Assembly (NCBI RefSeq): GCF_004664715.2
Contig: NC_051083.1
Location: 96,731,161 to 96,795,160, forward strand
Reading direction: 5' to 3'
DNA length: 64,000 nucleotides
From: Peromyscus leucopus
Lineage: Eukaryota; Chordata; Mammalia; Rodentia; Cricetidae
In this document: positions 10,694 through 21,481 of the stretch, piece after piece
How the letters are laid out: each line of letters begins with the position of its first letter
Numbering within the stretch: position 1 is the stretch's first letter
The notes under the pieces: generated by a model
Seen by the model: the letters and a program-made list of their open reading frames with translations, nothing else
The model's database searches: none
What the model was told of the DNA's origin: nothing
Translations under genes and position numbers: made by a program

Positions 10694-13600
10694 TTATGAA
10701 TGAGTAATACCATGTTTGTCCTTCTGAGTCTGGGTTACCTCACTCAGGATATTTTCTACTTCCATCCATTTGTCTGCAAATTTCATGATGTCCTTGTTTT
10801 TTACAGTTGAGTAATACTCCATTGTGTATATGTACCCCATTTTCTTTATCCATTCTTCAGTTGAGGGGCATTTATGTTGCTTCCAGTTTCTAGCTAATAG
10901 GAATAATGCTGCTATGAACATCGTTGAGAAAGTGTCCTAGTGGTATGCTTGAGCACCCCTTGGGTATATGCCTAAGAGTGGTATCATTGGGTCTTGAGGT
11001 AGATTGATTCCCAGTTTTCTGAGAAACCACCATACTGATTTCCAAAGTGGCTGTATTAAGTTTGCACTCCCAGTGACAGTGGAAGAGTGTTCCCCTTGTT
11101 CCATTTACTCTCCAACATAAGCTGTCTTCAGTGTTTTTGATCTTAGCCATTCTGACAGGTGTAAGATAATATTGCAGAGTCCTTTTGATCTGCATTTTCA
11201 TGATGATAAGGATGTTGAGCAATTCCTTAAATGTCTTTCAGCCAGCCATTTGGGATTCTTCTGTTGAGAATTCTGTTTAAATCTGTAACCCATTTTTTAA
11301 TTGGATTGTTGGGTATTTTGCTGTCTAATTTCTTGAGTTCTTTATATATTTTGGAGATCAGTCCTCTGTCAGATGTGGGGTTGGCAAAGATCTTTTCCCA
11401 TTCTGTAGGCTGTAGTTTTGTCTTATTTACTGTGTTCTTTGCCTTACAGAAGCTTCTCATTTTCAGGAGGTTCCATTTATTAATTGTTGCTCTCAGTGTC
11501 TTTGCTACTGGTGTTATATTTAGGAAGTAGTCTCATGAGTCAATTCTTTCTAGGCTACTTCCTACTTTCTCCTTTATCAGCTTCAGTGTAGCTGGATTTG
11601 TGTTGAGGTCTTTGATCCACTTGGATTTGAGTTTTGTGCATCGTGATATATATGGATCTGTTTACAATCGTCTACATGTTGACATCCAGTTATGCCAGCA
11701 CCATTTGTTGAAGATGTTTTTTTCCATTGTACAGTTCTTGCTTCTTTGTTAAATATCAGGTGTTCATAGGTGTGTGGATTAATGTCAGGATCTTCAATTA
11801 GATTCCATTGGTCCACATGTCGGTTTTTCTGCCAATACCAAGTGTTTTTATACTATAGCTCTATAGTAGAGATTGAAGTCAGGTATGGTAATGCCTCCAG
11901 ATGCTGCTTTATGGTAAAAGATTGTTTTAGCTATCCTAGGCTTTCTGGTTTTCCATATGAAGTTGAGTATTGTTCTTTCCAGGTCTGTGAAGAATTGTGT
12001 TGGGATTTTGATGAGGATTGCATTGAATCTGTAGATTGCTTTTGGTAAGATTGCCATTTTTAGCATGTTGGTTCTACCTATCTATGAGCATGGGAGATCT
12101 TTTCATTTTCTGATATCTTCTTCAATTTCTTTCTTCAAGGACTCAAAGTTCTGGTCATACAGGTCTTTCACTTGTTTGGTTAGAATTATCACAAGGTATT
12201 TTACATTATTTGTGGCTATTGGAAAGGGCGATGTTTCTCCAATTTCTTTTTCGGCCCGGTTAGCATTTGTGTAGGAGAGCTACTGATTTTTTTGAGTTAA
12301 TCTTGTATCTTACCACATTAGTTAAGGTGTTTATCAGCAGTACGAATTCCGTGGTAGAATTTTTGGGGTCACTTATGTATACTATTATATCATCTGCAAA
12401 TAGCAAAAGTTTGACTTCTTCCTTTCCAGTTTGTATCACCTTGATCTCCTTTTGTTGTCTTATTGCTCTAGTTAGAACTTCAAGTAGTATATTGAATAGA
12501 TATGGGGAGAGTGGACAGCCTTGTTTTGTTTTTGATTTTAGTGGAATCGCTTTGAGTTTCTCTACTTGTAATCTGATGTTGGCTGTCTGCTTGCTGTAAA
12601 TTGCCTTTATTATGTTTAGGTATGTTTCTTGTATTCCTGATCTCTCCAGGACCCTTTATCATGAAGGGGTGTTGGGTTTTGTCAAAGGCTTTTTCAGCAT
12701 CTAATGAGATGACCATGTGATTTTTTCTTTCGGTTTGTTTATATGATAGATTACATTGACACATTTTCGTAATTGAGCCATACCTGCATCTCTGAGATGA
12801 AGCCTACTTGATCATGATGGATGATTTTTTGATGTGTTCTTGGACTGGGTTTGCTAGTATTTTATTGAGTATTTATGCATCAATGTTAGTGAGGGAGATT
12901 GGTCTGTAATTCTCTTTCTTTGTTGCATATTTGTGTGGTTTGGGAATCAGGGTAACTGTAGCCTCATAGAAAGAGTTTGGCAATGTTCCTTCTGTTTCTA
13001 TTGTGTGGAACAATTTGAGGAGTATTAGTATTAGCTCTTCTTTGGAATTTTTGTAGATTTCTGCACTGAAACCATCTGAACCTGGACTTTTTTTAGTTGG
13101 GAGACTTTTAATGACTGCTTCTATTTCCATAGGTGTTATAGGTTTATTTAAATTGTTTATCTGGTCTTGATTTAATTTGGGTATATGGTAGCTTTCCAGA
13201 AAGGTGTCCATTGCTTTTAGATTTTCCAATTTTGTGGAGTACAGGTTTTTTGCAGTATGACCTGATGATTCTCTGAATTTCCTCATTGTCAGTTGCTATG
13301 TCTTCCTTTTCATTTCTGATTTTGTTAATTTGTACATTCTCTCTCTGCCTTTTAGTTAGTTTGGGTAAGGGTTTGTCTATCTTGTTGATTTCTCAAAGAA
13401 CCAACTCTTAGTTTCATTGATTCTTCGTACTGTTCTCTTTGTTTCCATTTTATTGATTTCAGCCCTCCATTTGATTATTTCCTGGCATCTACTCCTCCTG
13501 GGTGAGTTTGCCTCCTTTTCTTCTAGAGCTTTTAGGTGTGCTGTTAAGTTGTTAGCGTGAGATTTCTCCAACCTCTTTATGTAAGCATTTAGTGCTATGA

Positions 13601-14480
13601 TTTTTCCTCTTAATACTGTTTTCATACTGTCCCAAAGTTTGGGTATGTTGTACATTCATTTTCATTGAATTCTTTGAAGTCTTTAATTTCTTTATTTCTT
13701 CCTTGACCCAGTGGTTATTTAGTTGAGCATAGTTCAGTTTCCATGAGTTTATAGGCTTTCTGTAATTTGTGTTGTTGTGGAATTCTAACATTAAGGCATG
13801 GTGGTCCAATAAAATACAGGAGGTTCTTCCAATTTTTTTTGTATTGTTGAAATTTGCTTTGTGACCAAGTATGTGGTCAGTTTTAGAGAAGGTTCCATGG
13901 GGTGCTTAGAAGGAGGTATATTCTCCTTGTGTTTGGTGGAATGTTCTGTGGATGTCTATTAAATCCATTTTAGTCATAATGTCTGTTAGTTCCCTTATTT
14001 CTCTGTTAAGTTTCTGTCTTGCAGACCTGTCAATTATTGGTAAGAGTGGGGAGCTGAAGTCTTCCACTATTACTGTATGGGTTTTCATGTGCTGCTATTT
14101 AAGCTTTAGTAATTTTTCTTTTACATATGTGGGTACCCTTGTATTTGGGGCATAAGTGTTCAAAACTGAGACTTCATCTTGATGGATTTTTTCCTGTGAT
14201 GAATATGTAATATCTTTCTATATCACTTTTGATTAATTTTAGTTCAAAGTCTATTTTTTTAGATATTAGGATAGCTACACCAGTTTGCTTCTTAAATCCA
14301 TTTGACTAGAAAGCATTTTCCCAGTTACTCTGAGGTAGTGTCTGTCTTTGAAGTTGAGGTGTTTTTCTGGTATGCAGCAGAAAGATGGATTCTGTTTTCC
14401 TATCCATTCTATTAACCTGTGTCTTTTTATAGGCAAATCGAGTCCATCAATATTAAGGTATATTAATGACCAGTGATTAT
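10694..14480 (-). pseudogene. L1 ORF2 pseudogene (endonuclease-reverse transcriptase), copy 1
   Basis: ORF2 encodes the L1 endonuclease and reverse transcriptase that carry out target-primed reverse transcription. Remnants in order on the minus strand: endonuclease N-terminus near 14480-14380, further endonuclease at 14088-13906 and 13809-13552, the linker at 13655-13377, RT fingers with PGSDGFSAE and NYRPISL at 13286-12873, a DAEKAFDK block at 12764-12480, the catalytic FADD (12389-12400), and the C-terminal domain ending at 10694. The pieces lie in all three frames (for example 10694-10921 against 10890-11222), so several frameshifts and stops break it. The endonuclease SDHH motif reads LDHH here. 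Overall length is close to a normal ORF2. Confidence 0.92.
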
Positions 14481-14577
14481 TAATTCCTGTTATTTTTTGG
14501 TGGTAGTGTTGTGTGTTTGCCTTCTTTGGAATTTGTTGGTATGGGATTATCTATTGCCTGTGTTTTCATGGGTGCAT

Positions 14578-14812
14578 CTAATTTCCTTGGGTTGTATTTT
14601 TCCTTCTAGTGCTTTCTGTCGGCCTGGATTTGTGAATTGGTCTTGTTTAAATCTGTTTTTATCATGGAATATTTTGTTTACTCTGTCTATGGCGATTGAG
14701 AGTTTTGCTGGGTATAATAGTCTGGGCTGGCATCCATGGTCTCTCAGTGTCTGTATAAGTCTGTCCAGGACCTTCAGAGTTCCATTGAGAAGTCAGGTGT
14801 CTGTGTGACATC
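14578..14812 (-). pseudogene. L1 ORF1 C-terminal remnant, copy 1
   Basis: The last part of ORF1, the nucleic-acid-binding chaperone, by comparison with the ORF1 end of L1 copy 2. The likely stop is the complement of cta at 14578-14580. A local duplication of about 55 bp has altered 14750-14862 (two diverged copies of the block ending 'attgagaartcag'). Coiled-coil and N-terminal parts are absent; the sequence passes directly into the 5' UTR. Confidence 0.7.
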
Positions 14813-14862
14813 TGTCCCAGACCTTCTGGCTTCCAGAGTCTCTATTGAGAAATCAGTGCAAG

Positions 14863-15114
14863 TGGTTGTGCCTCTGGGCCTAAAGCCTAGAGGCTGAAGT
14901 GATCAGCTAGGAGAACAAAGAATCATCTCTTGTCAAATTGGAGCTGTCAGAGTCTGTGTCTCAGGGAGCAGCTGTGATCTCAGAGAATGGGTGAGTTTGG
15001 GGGATAGATTGGGGATTGTAGGTTATAGGGACTCATAGGTGGTGGTCAGGCCTGCAACTGAGGCTGCAATGGATGCGGTATGTGGGCACTTATTGTGCTC
15101 CTGGGCCTAAAGCC
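14863..15114 (-). promoter_or_regulatory. L1 5' UTR monomer, copy 1
   Basis: About one monomer of the tandem 5' UTR that serves as the L1 promoter in muroid rodents. The block 'gggcctaaagcct' occurs at 14876 and again at 15103, giving a 227-bp period. Text such as 'gtctgtgtctcagggagcag' is shared with the monomers of L1 copy 2. Activity cannot be judged from sequence. Confidence 0.75.
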
Positions 15115-15133
15115 TCAAGTTCCTTTATTTAAA

Positions 15134-15433
15134 TTTCATTGTCCTTTTTTTTATTTTAAGAACAAGGGCCAAATGAAATCAGATTATTTGCCAGAATATA
15201 ATGGAATAGGCTCTAACTCAGTTTCCAAACTCTCATAAGACATGCTTCTTCTGTCTTCATTTTTTGGTTCTTTAGAGTACTACCAGAATATCCCACTAAA
15301 CTCTACTTACACAGCTCTAGGGTTTTTGAACCCATGTTTCAAACTCTTACATATTTTCCTCATAGATGATTTCCACTGGTCTATGAACTACTTGGTCACA
15401 TTTATCACAGTAAAGGCCCTACTTCACAGTACC
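15134..15433. other. Unassigned sequence, right flank of L1 copy 1
   Basis: No gene recognised. It lies between the L1 duplication and a MaLR LTR. Confidence 0.4.
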
Positions 15434-15762
15434 AGTTTCTGGATTACTTACTTTTCTCATTGGGACCACATACCTGACCAGCAGCAACCTAAGGGAGAAA
15501 AGGGGATACTACAGTTCATCATGGTTGGGGAAGATGCCATAGAAAAAGTTTGTGGTAGCTGGTCACATTGCATCTGAAATCAGGAAAGAAAGAATCAACA
15601 GGAAGTGGAATCAGGTAATTAATCCTCAAGGCCCACCTACAGTGAACAACTTCCTCTAACCTCCTAAAAGTTCTGCAACCTTCCCAAACAGTGCCACAAG
15701 CTGGAGACCAAGGGTTCAGACATGGAATCCTATGGGAGACATTTCACTTTCAAACCACAAAA
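15434..15762 (-). mobile_element. MaLR-type LTR (minus)
   Basis: Antisense MaLR LTR related to 6868-7198. It opens near 'ggattacttacttttctcat', runs through 'acagttcatcatggttggg' and 'ggtcacattgcatctgaaat', and ends with 'ttcaaaccacaaaaacc'. No internal region follows. Edges are approximate. Confidence 0.65.
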
Positions 15763-16944
15763 ACCTTATTTAGTGTGTGGAAAGGAAATTGGATAGCTGT
15801 TCTAAGGAGGATTTTATTAACTATTTTTTGTGAGATAAAAATCTAATGAGATCCAGCTTCTCATTTAATAATTTAAGCTTTTTAAAGATGGGAACAAGTT
15901 GTACACCTCAGATACGTTCCATGGTACCCTTGTTAGTCCCCCAATACATAGTTTTTAAATGAGTGAATAATCAAGGATGAAGAAATGACTACATGAAAGT
16001 AGGTGGCAAATACCTTGTGTAAGAATACAGTGTCAGATGATTTGGGTTGCTAATTGCCTTTCATTTCAGTCATTGTTGTTGTATACCTGATGTACCAAAA
16101 TTTTTGAAGGCCAAGGTAACATAAAGATTGATTGGCATGACAAAATTCTTTTTGTCAAGAAGGCATGATTTGTTTTATAATGATCCTTCCTGGGATGAGA
16201 TAGGCTGTTGAACTTTAAGAACTGGGTGAGGTCAGGAATCTGCCAAAAATGAAATCTCTTTGCATCATCATAATCTTCTGGGTTTTCTCTGTGTGTGGTG
16301 CAGGGCATGTGTGAGTCACATGCCACATTGGCATCCCAGCCTGTTCCTGCTTGCAGGATGGTAGCTTCCTCACAGAACTCTGGCCAAAGAACAGCTAAGT
16401 CAAAGACTGCAAAGTAAAAAGCCATGGCCATACTGTTGCCAGAAGCCTTGACACTTGCCTCATCTTAATCTTCAACAGTGTCAGATGACAAGTGGACCCA
16501 ATGAGGCTGTCCCATAGTGCCCATGACTCAGATATTTCTGGAAAGATGATATGGTTCCATGCCTAGCTGGTATAGAGGAGGTACTCACTGACTTTGGGAT
16601 GGGCCCCTTGGAAAGTTGTGACATTCCATAGAACCCACCATCTTGATTCATACTCAGATGCACTTCTGTGCTAGGGCACAGCCAGCAGTATGATCATGTC
16701 CAAAGCTTGAAAGAAGAGACAAAGAAAAGCCCACAGTTATTTGGCAGAAATTGGAGACATACTGTTGTCCACCATCTCTTATAACTATCATTATATTATC
16801 TCTTAAAAGTCTAAAAATTTATTTCAATCAGCGTTAACCTAGAATTTGATTTGGACCACATCCTGTTCATTTTTCTAATGTTGTAACTATAACATTAAAA
16901 TAGTACTTCTATTACTATAACAATTCTAGTAATAATTGCTACTG
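15763..16944. other. Unassigned non-coding sequence
   Basis: No recognised repeat. A minus-strand frame of 121 codons at 16066-16431 is the longest non-repeat frame in the area but resembles no protein I know and lacks supporting context. I treat it as chance. An acceptor-like pyrimidine stretch ending in AG (near 16070) is not enough to call an exon. Confidence 0.5.
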
Positions 16945-17105
16945 ACAGGTATTGAGCACTTAGGGCCAGGCACTAAGCTAAGTATTTTGTATACATTGTT
17001 ATACTCCTCTCTATAGCAACCCAAAAAACCTGCCTGTGTGCTCAGTACTATCATTGTTTTCAATGAATAAAGGCATTCAGTCTGCAAACGGATTGAGCTG
17101 AAATT
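16945..17105 (-). mobile_element. MIR-type SINE, antisense
   Basis: Reads 'tattgagcacttagggccag' and 'gcactaagctaagtatttt', the antisense end of a MIR-type SINE, followed by a degraded core. Confidence 0.55.
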
Positions 17106-17217
17106 CAAGCCTAGTTTGTCTTACTATAGAATCGCATTCTGTATGGTTTCCTATAATAGCATTGATCGCTTCTAAAAATGTAAATTAGAAAATATCCTTC
17201 TGCTTGGAAACTTGATA

Positions 17218-17460
17218 TCACACTTCAAATAAAATCCAACTTACATTCTTGGCCATTGATGCCTTGCATAATCTACACTTTGCCCCACCCCTCCAGCCTT
17301 CTCTCATAGTTTCCCTTTTGCTCTCTGTGGACATGATTCCATAGCAGCAACTGTGTGCTGCTTTAGTTGAATGTGATAGGCTGGCTTGGCTGTTTACCAC
17401 TTCTGTTGGAAAAAGCCTTTCCCATTCTAAACAATTACCCTGCATTGTCATATTTGCCAA
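17218..17460 (+). mobile_element. L2 LINE fragment
   Basis: Sense L2 3' region: 'caaataaaatccaacttaca', 'cccctccagccttctctcat' and 'tttaccacttctgttgg' follow the L2 order. Diverged and non-coding. Confidence 0.6.
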
Positions 17461-17795
17461 AGGTAAGGGCATCCTGTAATTGTTGGTACCAATGTTGGTC
17501 CAGGAATGCTTTTTGGTCTATCTTTGTACTCTTTTCCTTTGACTTGTTTTGTAAGATCCAAGGAAGTTTACTGCATCCCAGATCCTGTTCAGCAATGAGA
17601 GTAATGTAATGCTCAGAGGTCAGTATGGACCCCAATTCCCATTTGTCAACTTGATGGCGTGGATGAGAATATACTCTGTCTAAAACAGTAGAGAGAAACA
17701 ATGCAGTGACTCAGCAAACCAATGATTGATGTTTCATTCCAGTTCTCTTCCCTTTTAGGTGGGGAGTATTAAATGAAACTTTTCACTTTTCAAAA
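17461..17795. other. Unassigned non-coding sequence
   Basis: Nothing recognised between an L2 and a MIR. Confidence 0.4.
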
Positions 17796-17906
17796 GCTTC
17801 AATTTCCTTATCAATCAATGAGAATAATTCCCTCTTCCTCTAAGAGGTTGTTTTGAATATACAAGAAAACAAGATGTGATTCTGTAAAGCACAAATGCAG
17901 GCATAA
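17796..17906 (+). mobile_element. MIR SINE, sense
   Basis: 'cttcaatttccttatcaatc' followed by 'gaggttgttttgaatat' and 'gtaaagcacaaatg' is the MIR 3' half. It stands tail-to-tail with the antisense MIR that follows. Confidence 0.65.
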
Positions 17907-17944
17907 AAGTAATGCCTTGTGCCCATTTTAGCTCTTGCCCTAAG

Positions 17945-18045
17945 CTCCTCACATGTATTATTGCCACTGATCCTTAGAAAAACTCTGTGACAATAGTATC
18001 TCCATTTCACAGATGGAAAAAATAGGCAAAGTGATTATTAATTGG
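17945..18045 (-). mobile_element. MIR SINE, antisense
   Basis: 'ctcctcacatgtattattg' and 'ctccatttcacagatggaaa' are the antisense MIR core. Confidence 0.7.
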
Positions 18046-19139
18046 TTTCTTCACCATTTCCCAGCAGGGAACGGGATGTCTGAATAAAGATTTTTAAAGA
18101 CCCAGGAGCAAAATTCAGGAGGTGGGGCATCACAGTGGATGGGAGGCAAATGCAAATGACCTAAGGGTGTGGCCTTTTGGCCTATATTAGGAACAGTGGG
18201 AAACCCAGTATGGCCAGAGCAGAATGAACAAGGCCAGTTTGCCTCTTTCTTGTTGTGATGGTAAACTAAAGCTACCAGCCACAGGAAAAAAGATCAGGGA
18301 AGTCAAGAAAGGAACCCAAAATAGAAAGCCCCATGTTGTCCTCTATTTCCAGCAGTCACAAATGACAGAAATATGAAAGGAAAGAAAGAGCAGGGAAGTG
18401 AAATGACTGAAGTGTTGAATCCCCATCCAATTTGTGGTGAGTAAATAGATCATTATTAAGCACTATAGCAAATTTCTGAGTCTCCTGTGCTTTATTTCTC
18501 TGCAAGCACTGAGCTGTAATTACTGATGAATGTGCCACTGGAACCTCAGCATGTGACATCATCTTGATTCTGCAGAGTACAAAAGCATGAAAACTGTAAT
18601 CGGCAGATAAAGAATTGAGCTGATTTTTCTTGGACTAATAGGATGAATTCATGAAAAATTCAGAACATTTTTATGTGTGCTTGGCTTATATTTATTATCA
18701 AAATTCCTTGAGTTATTCAGTTAGCATCACTGAATGTCTGAGGCCTGGTAATGAATGTACTGTACAGGACACACACACAATGATATTTCATAGAATGCAG
18801 ATCTTCAGCTTAAAGATAAACCTACAAAAGGTAAACCATATACTATGGATTTTCCTGGGGCCTTTTCTTTCTACTCACCACGCAGCCCATCCATTTTATT
18901 GGAGGCTTCTAGACATTGGTGGTGTTTGAGGAACACCTCAACCAATCCACATGAGAGTGCTCACCTTGTCTTTACAGTCTTGTAAATACTGGATAAAATT
19001 AAGTGAATAAGCCTTGTAACAAAGTATTACTATTGTTGCTATGTGCTAGCCGGATGTGTAAGAAAATGGATTAACACACAGTGTTTTCTTACTCATCTAG
19101 TGTTATACAGGCAGCCCTTAATTTATATTTGGAAACAAT
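18046..19139. other. Unassigned non-coding sequence
   Basis: No gene and no confident repeat. A short AT-rich motif near 18182 resembles MEF2 or CArG sites but has the wrong spacing (see rejected items). Confidence 0.4.
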
Positions 19140-19330
19140 AGCTACTGTTACTTTTTTTGTAATTTCTATTTGCTAGACACTTTGGCAAGTGACTTGTGTA
19201 TATTATCTTATTTGGTTTACCCAATAACCCATCAAGTAGGCATTATTTTCTCTATTAAAATGTTGAGTGACATTCAAAGATGTTAGTAACTCATCAAGAA
19301 TGTGGTTATGAAAACTGGGATTATACAAGG
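19140..19330 (-). mobile_element. MIR SINE, antisense
   Basis: 'gctagacactttggcaagtg', 'atcttatttggtttaccc' and 'aatgttgagtgacattc' follow the antisense MIR order, strongly diverged. Confidence 0.6.
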
Positions 19331-20027
19331 GAAATGAACTCTTGTATTCTATTTTGCTTTTGTTTTTATTTATGAAAGGCAAGCTTTCTTTATGCACCAC
19401 AGATAAGACTCAAAGTCTCTCAATCTTCCTATTTTCATCTTAATAGTTCTGGACTGAAAGGTGTGTAGCATTTCTTCCAGCTAGGTTCAGGGATTCTGTA
19501 TCTTTATGTATGCATTGAAGTGTATTTTAAACAGGGTGAACATATGGGGCACACACATCCTGGAAAGGAAGATTTGAGTCTCAAAGATGGATGGTACCAA
19601 TTATTCCATTTGGTCTGTATGCACAGAAGTGGTTATGGAGTGAAACACCTAAGGTAGTGAGGCAGCTCCAGCTTGAATTATTCTTGGTAAAGGGTGGGTA
19701 CGTGGACTCCAAAGGAAGTACTAAGGAGATGTATGATTTTCCAATGTGAAAGGCTGGGCCAGGGAGAGGAACAATTAATTCTAATTTGTAGAGATATCCA
19801 GAGTAGTAATCACCAACTTTACCCCATCTTTGTGGCTGGGAGACAATGAGAGACTGGTCTGGGTTGCCCTCTGGACTCAAAACCTACATAGAATCCTAGT
19901 CTACAGACCCATAGTTCAAGGCTTGGCTTATCCTTCTGCACCACCTCTATAAGCTCCCTCAATTCCATGAGCAGTAGGCAGTGAGATAAAAGCAACTCCT
20001 CATGAGTGTAGCTATTGCCTGGAGTAG
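19331..20027. other. Unassigned non-coding sequence
   Basis: Nothing recognised. Frames are below 100 codons and not protein-like. Confidence 0.4.
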
Positions 20028-20150
20028 TCTTTCTCAGCATGGTCCAGAGACCTGCAGACCAAAGTCACCGAGACACACTACCAGACACAGTAATATGTGC
20101 TTTGGCACATCCTCTAGGTGATTCTGATGTACATTTCCCCTCAGAAAGCA
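20028..20150 (+). mobile_element. MER5-like hAT-Charlie remnant
   Basis: 'tttctcagcatggtccagag' through 'ctaggtgattctgatgtaca' matches the order of a MER5-type non-autonomous DNA transposon. The far terminus is lost. Confidence 0.6.
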
Positions 20151-21024
20151 CTGTCTAGACTGACAAGCAAAGCTCTGAATGCTGCAGACATCAATATGCA
20201 CATGGCTCATCAACTCTCAGACCCAGCACAAAGCATAGATCGTCTCATGGAGAAGGAATTGGAAAAGGACTGCAGCCTTGAGCTAGACCAGCAGAGCAAT
20301 GTCACCTTCAAACACATATGACACTGATGGATAAGTGTACAGAGATTGGGAGCAAGGGTGTCATCAGTTCTTGTTAATCTGTACCTGCATCAGAGAATAT
20401 AACTTTGCAAGCTCAGCAGCCTCCCAGAGGAATGCCAGCTACTCTACGGAGGCTGCAGTTCCTGATGGTAAGGATACTGCAGCCTGGAACTCTGAGATGT
20501 GAAGGATACTAGAGATAACCTACACCACTTTCTACCTCTACTCCTTCCCTGGCTACACATGCCTGAGCGGCAAGCTCTTGGCTTCAATAATACAAGGCTA
20601 CTGTCACAGTGTGTTCAAGTTCCTGTTAGACTGAGTAGAAGTGGCAAGGAACAAGGGGAAATGCATATAGAAACTGCTATAGTAATGAACAGCTAGCATA
20701 ATTTTACTAGAGCCAATGCTAAGAGAACACAAAGCCAAGAGAAATGAGTTTTTCCTATGTGAGATCAGGGAAGATTACACGGGGGAGGTGTCAGTTGAGA
20801 TGGATGGAGTTTCTGGAAGTGGAAATTGAAAAAATAGTAAGCTGTGTTGCTCCCATAGAACGGAGTATCATGACCCCAAATTTGGAGGCATGAAAATGCG
20901 GGGGGAAAGCTCACACAAAATTTCTGGCAGGTAGAGTTAGGGAGGCACATTCTGACGTGAGGCTATAGAACTTCAGATGCTGCCTCCATAATCTTCCTGG
21001 AAAACTGGCTTTAAGTAAGCTATT
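20151..21024. other. Unassigned non-coding sequence
   Basis: No gene or repeat recognised. Confidence 0.4.
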
Positions 21025-21175
21025 GGTCTCTGTTTTCCTACCTGGAAATTGGGAGTTACATAACACATTTCACTTGGTTGTGAGCAGAGGTTGTGAGCTA
21101 GTGACATGATCTAGCTAATGCAGGCCTGGTACACGGCACATAGTCTAGCACATGTAGAGCTAACTGACTTCATAT
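21025..21175 (+). mobile_element. MIR SINE, sense
   Basis: 'tctctgttttcctacctgga', a degraded middle, then 'gcctggtacacggcacatag' is the MIR 3' half. Confidence 0.55.
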
Positions 21176-21414
21176 GTTACAGCAAATGTGATGCTTTTCC
21201 TGGAACAGTGGGAAGGGGCATGAAGTCGGAGAGATAATCTTTGACACTAGATTATGGAGGGGGCCTTAAGTGTTAAAGTAGGATTTGGGGCTTTTATTCC
21301 AAAGGCATAGCTTATGTGTTGGTGGAGAATGGATTAGAACGGAGTCATAGCACAGAGAACAAGGTCAAAAACTACTATATATTAGCTATGTCAGTGGCAG
21401 AAAGGGCCATATGT

Positions 21415-21418
<4 letters not shown>

Positions 21419-21477
<59 letters not shown>
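21419..21477. repeat. (AG)n microsatellite
   Basis: Nearly 60 bp of uninterrupted AG. Frames through it on both strands encode only alternating R/E or S/L residues and are not genes. Confidence 0.98.

Positions 21478-21481
<4 letters not shown>

Larger units (their letters stand above)
9866..15114 (-). mobile_element. L1 copy 1: 5' UTR monomer to 3' end, ORF1 mostly deleted
   Basis: A rodent L1 LINE on the minus strand, flanked by tcaagttcattatttaaa (9848-9865) and tcaagttcctttatttaaa (15115-15133), an 18/19-bp target-site duplication. In the element's own direction it holds a 5' UTR of one full monomer (14876-15103), a short ORF1 remnant, a whole but broken ORF2 (about 14480-10694) and a 3' UTR (about 10690-9866). 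Compared with L1 copy 2 about 1 kb is missing, covering most of ORF1. The total of 5.2 kb is therefore shorter than the 6-7 kb of a complete element. Every ORF is disrupted, so it is immobile. Confidence 0.92.

Noticed and set aside
10694..14088. A possible functional reverse transcriptase gene
   Set aside because: FADD and other motifs survive, but the frame is broken several times and the endonuclease SDH motif has lost its serine.
16066..16431. Minus-strand frame of 121 codons in repeat-free sequence
   Set aside because: I recognised no protein similarity, and no splice signals or neighbouring exon support it. A protein or transcript search would settle it.
18175..18195. MEF2/CArG-like motif CCTATATTAGG
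   Set aside because: The core has seven A/T bases instead of the six needed for CArG, and it is one base short for MEF2. One motif without conservation data is not evidence.
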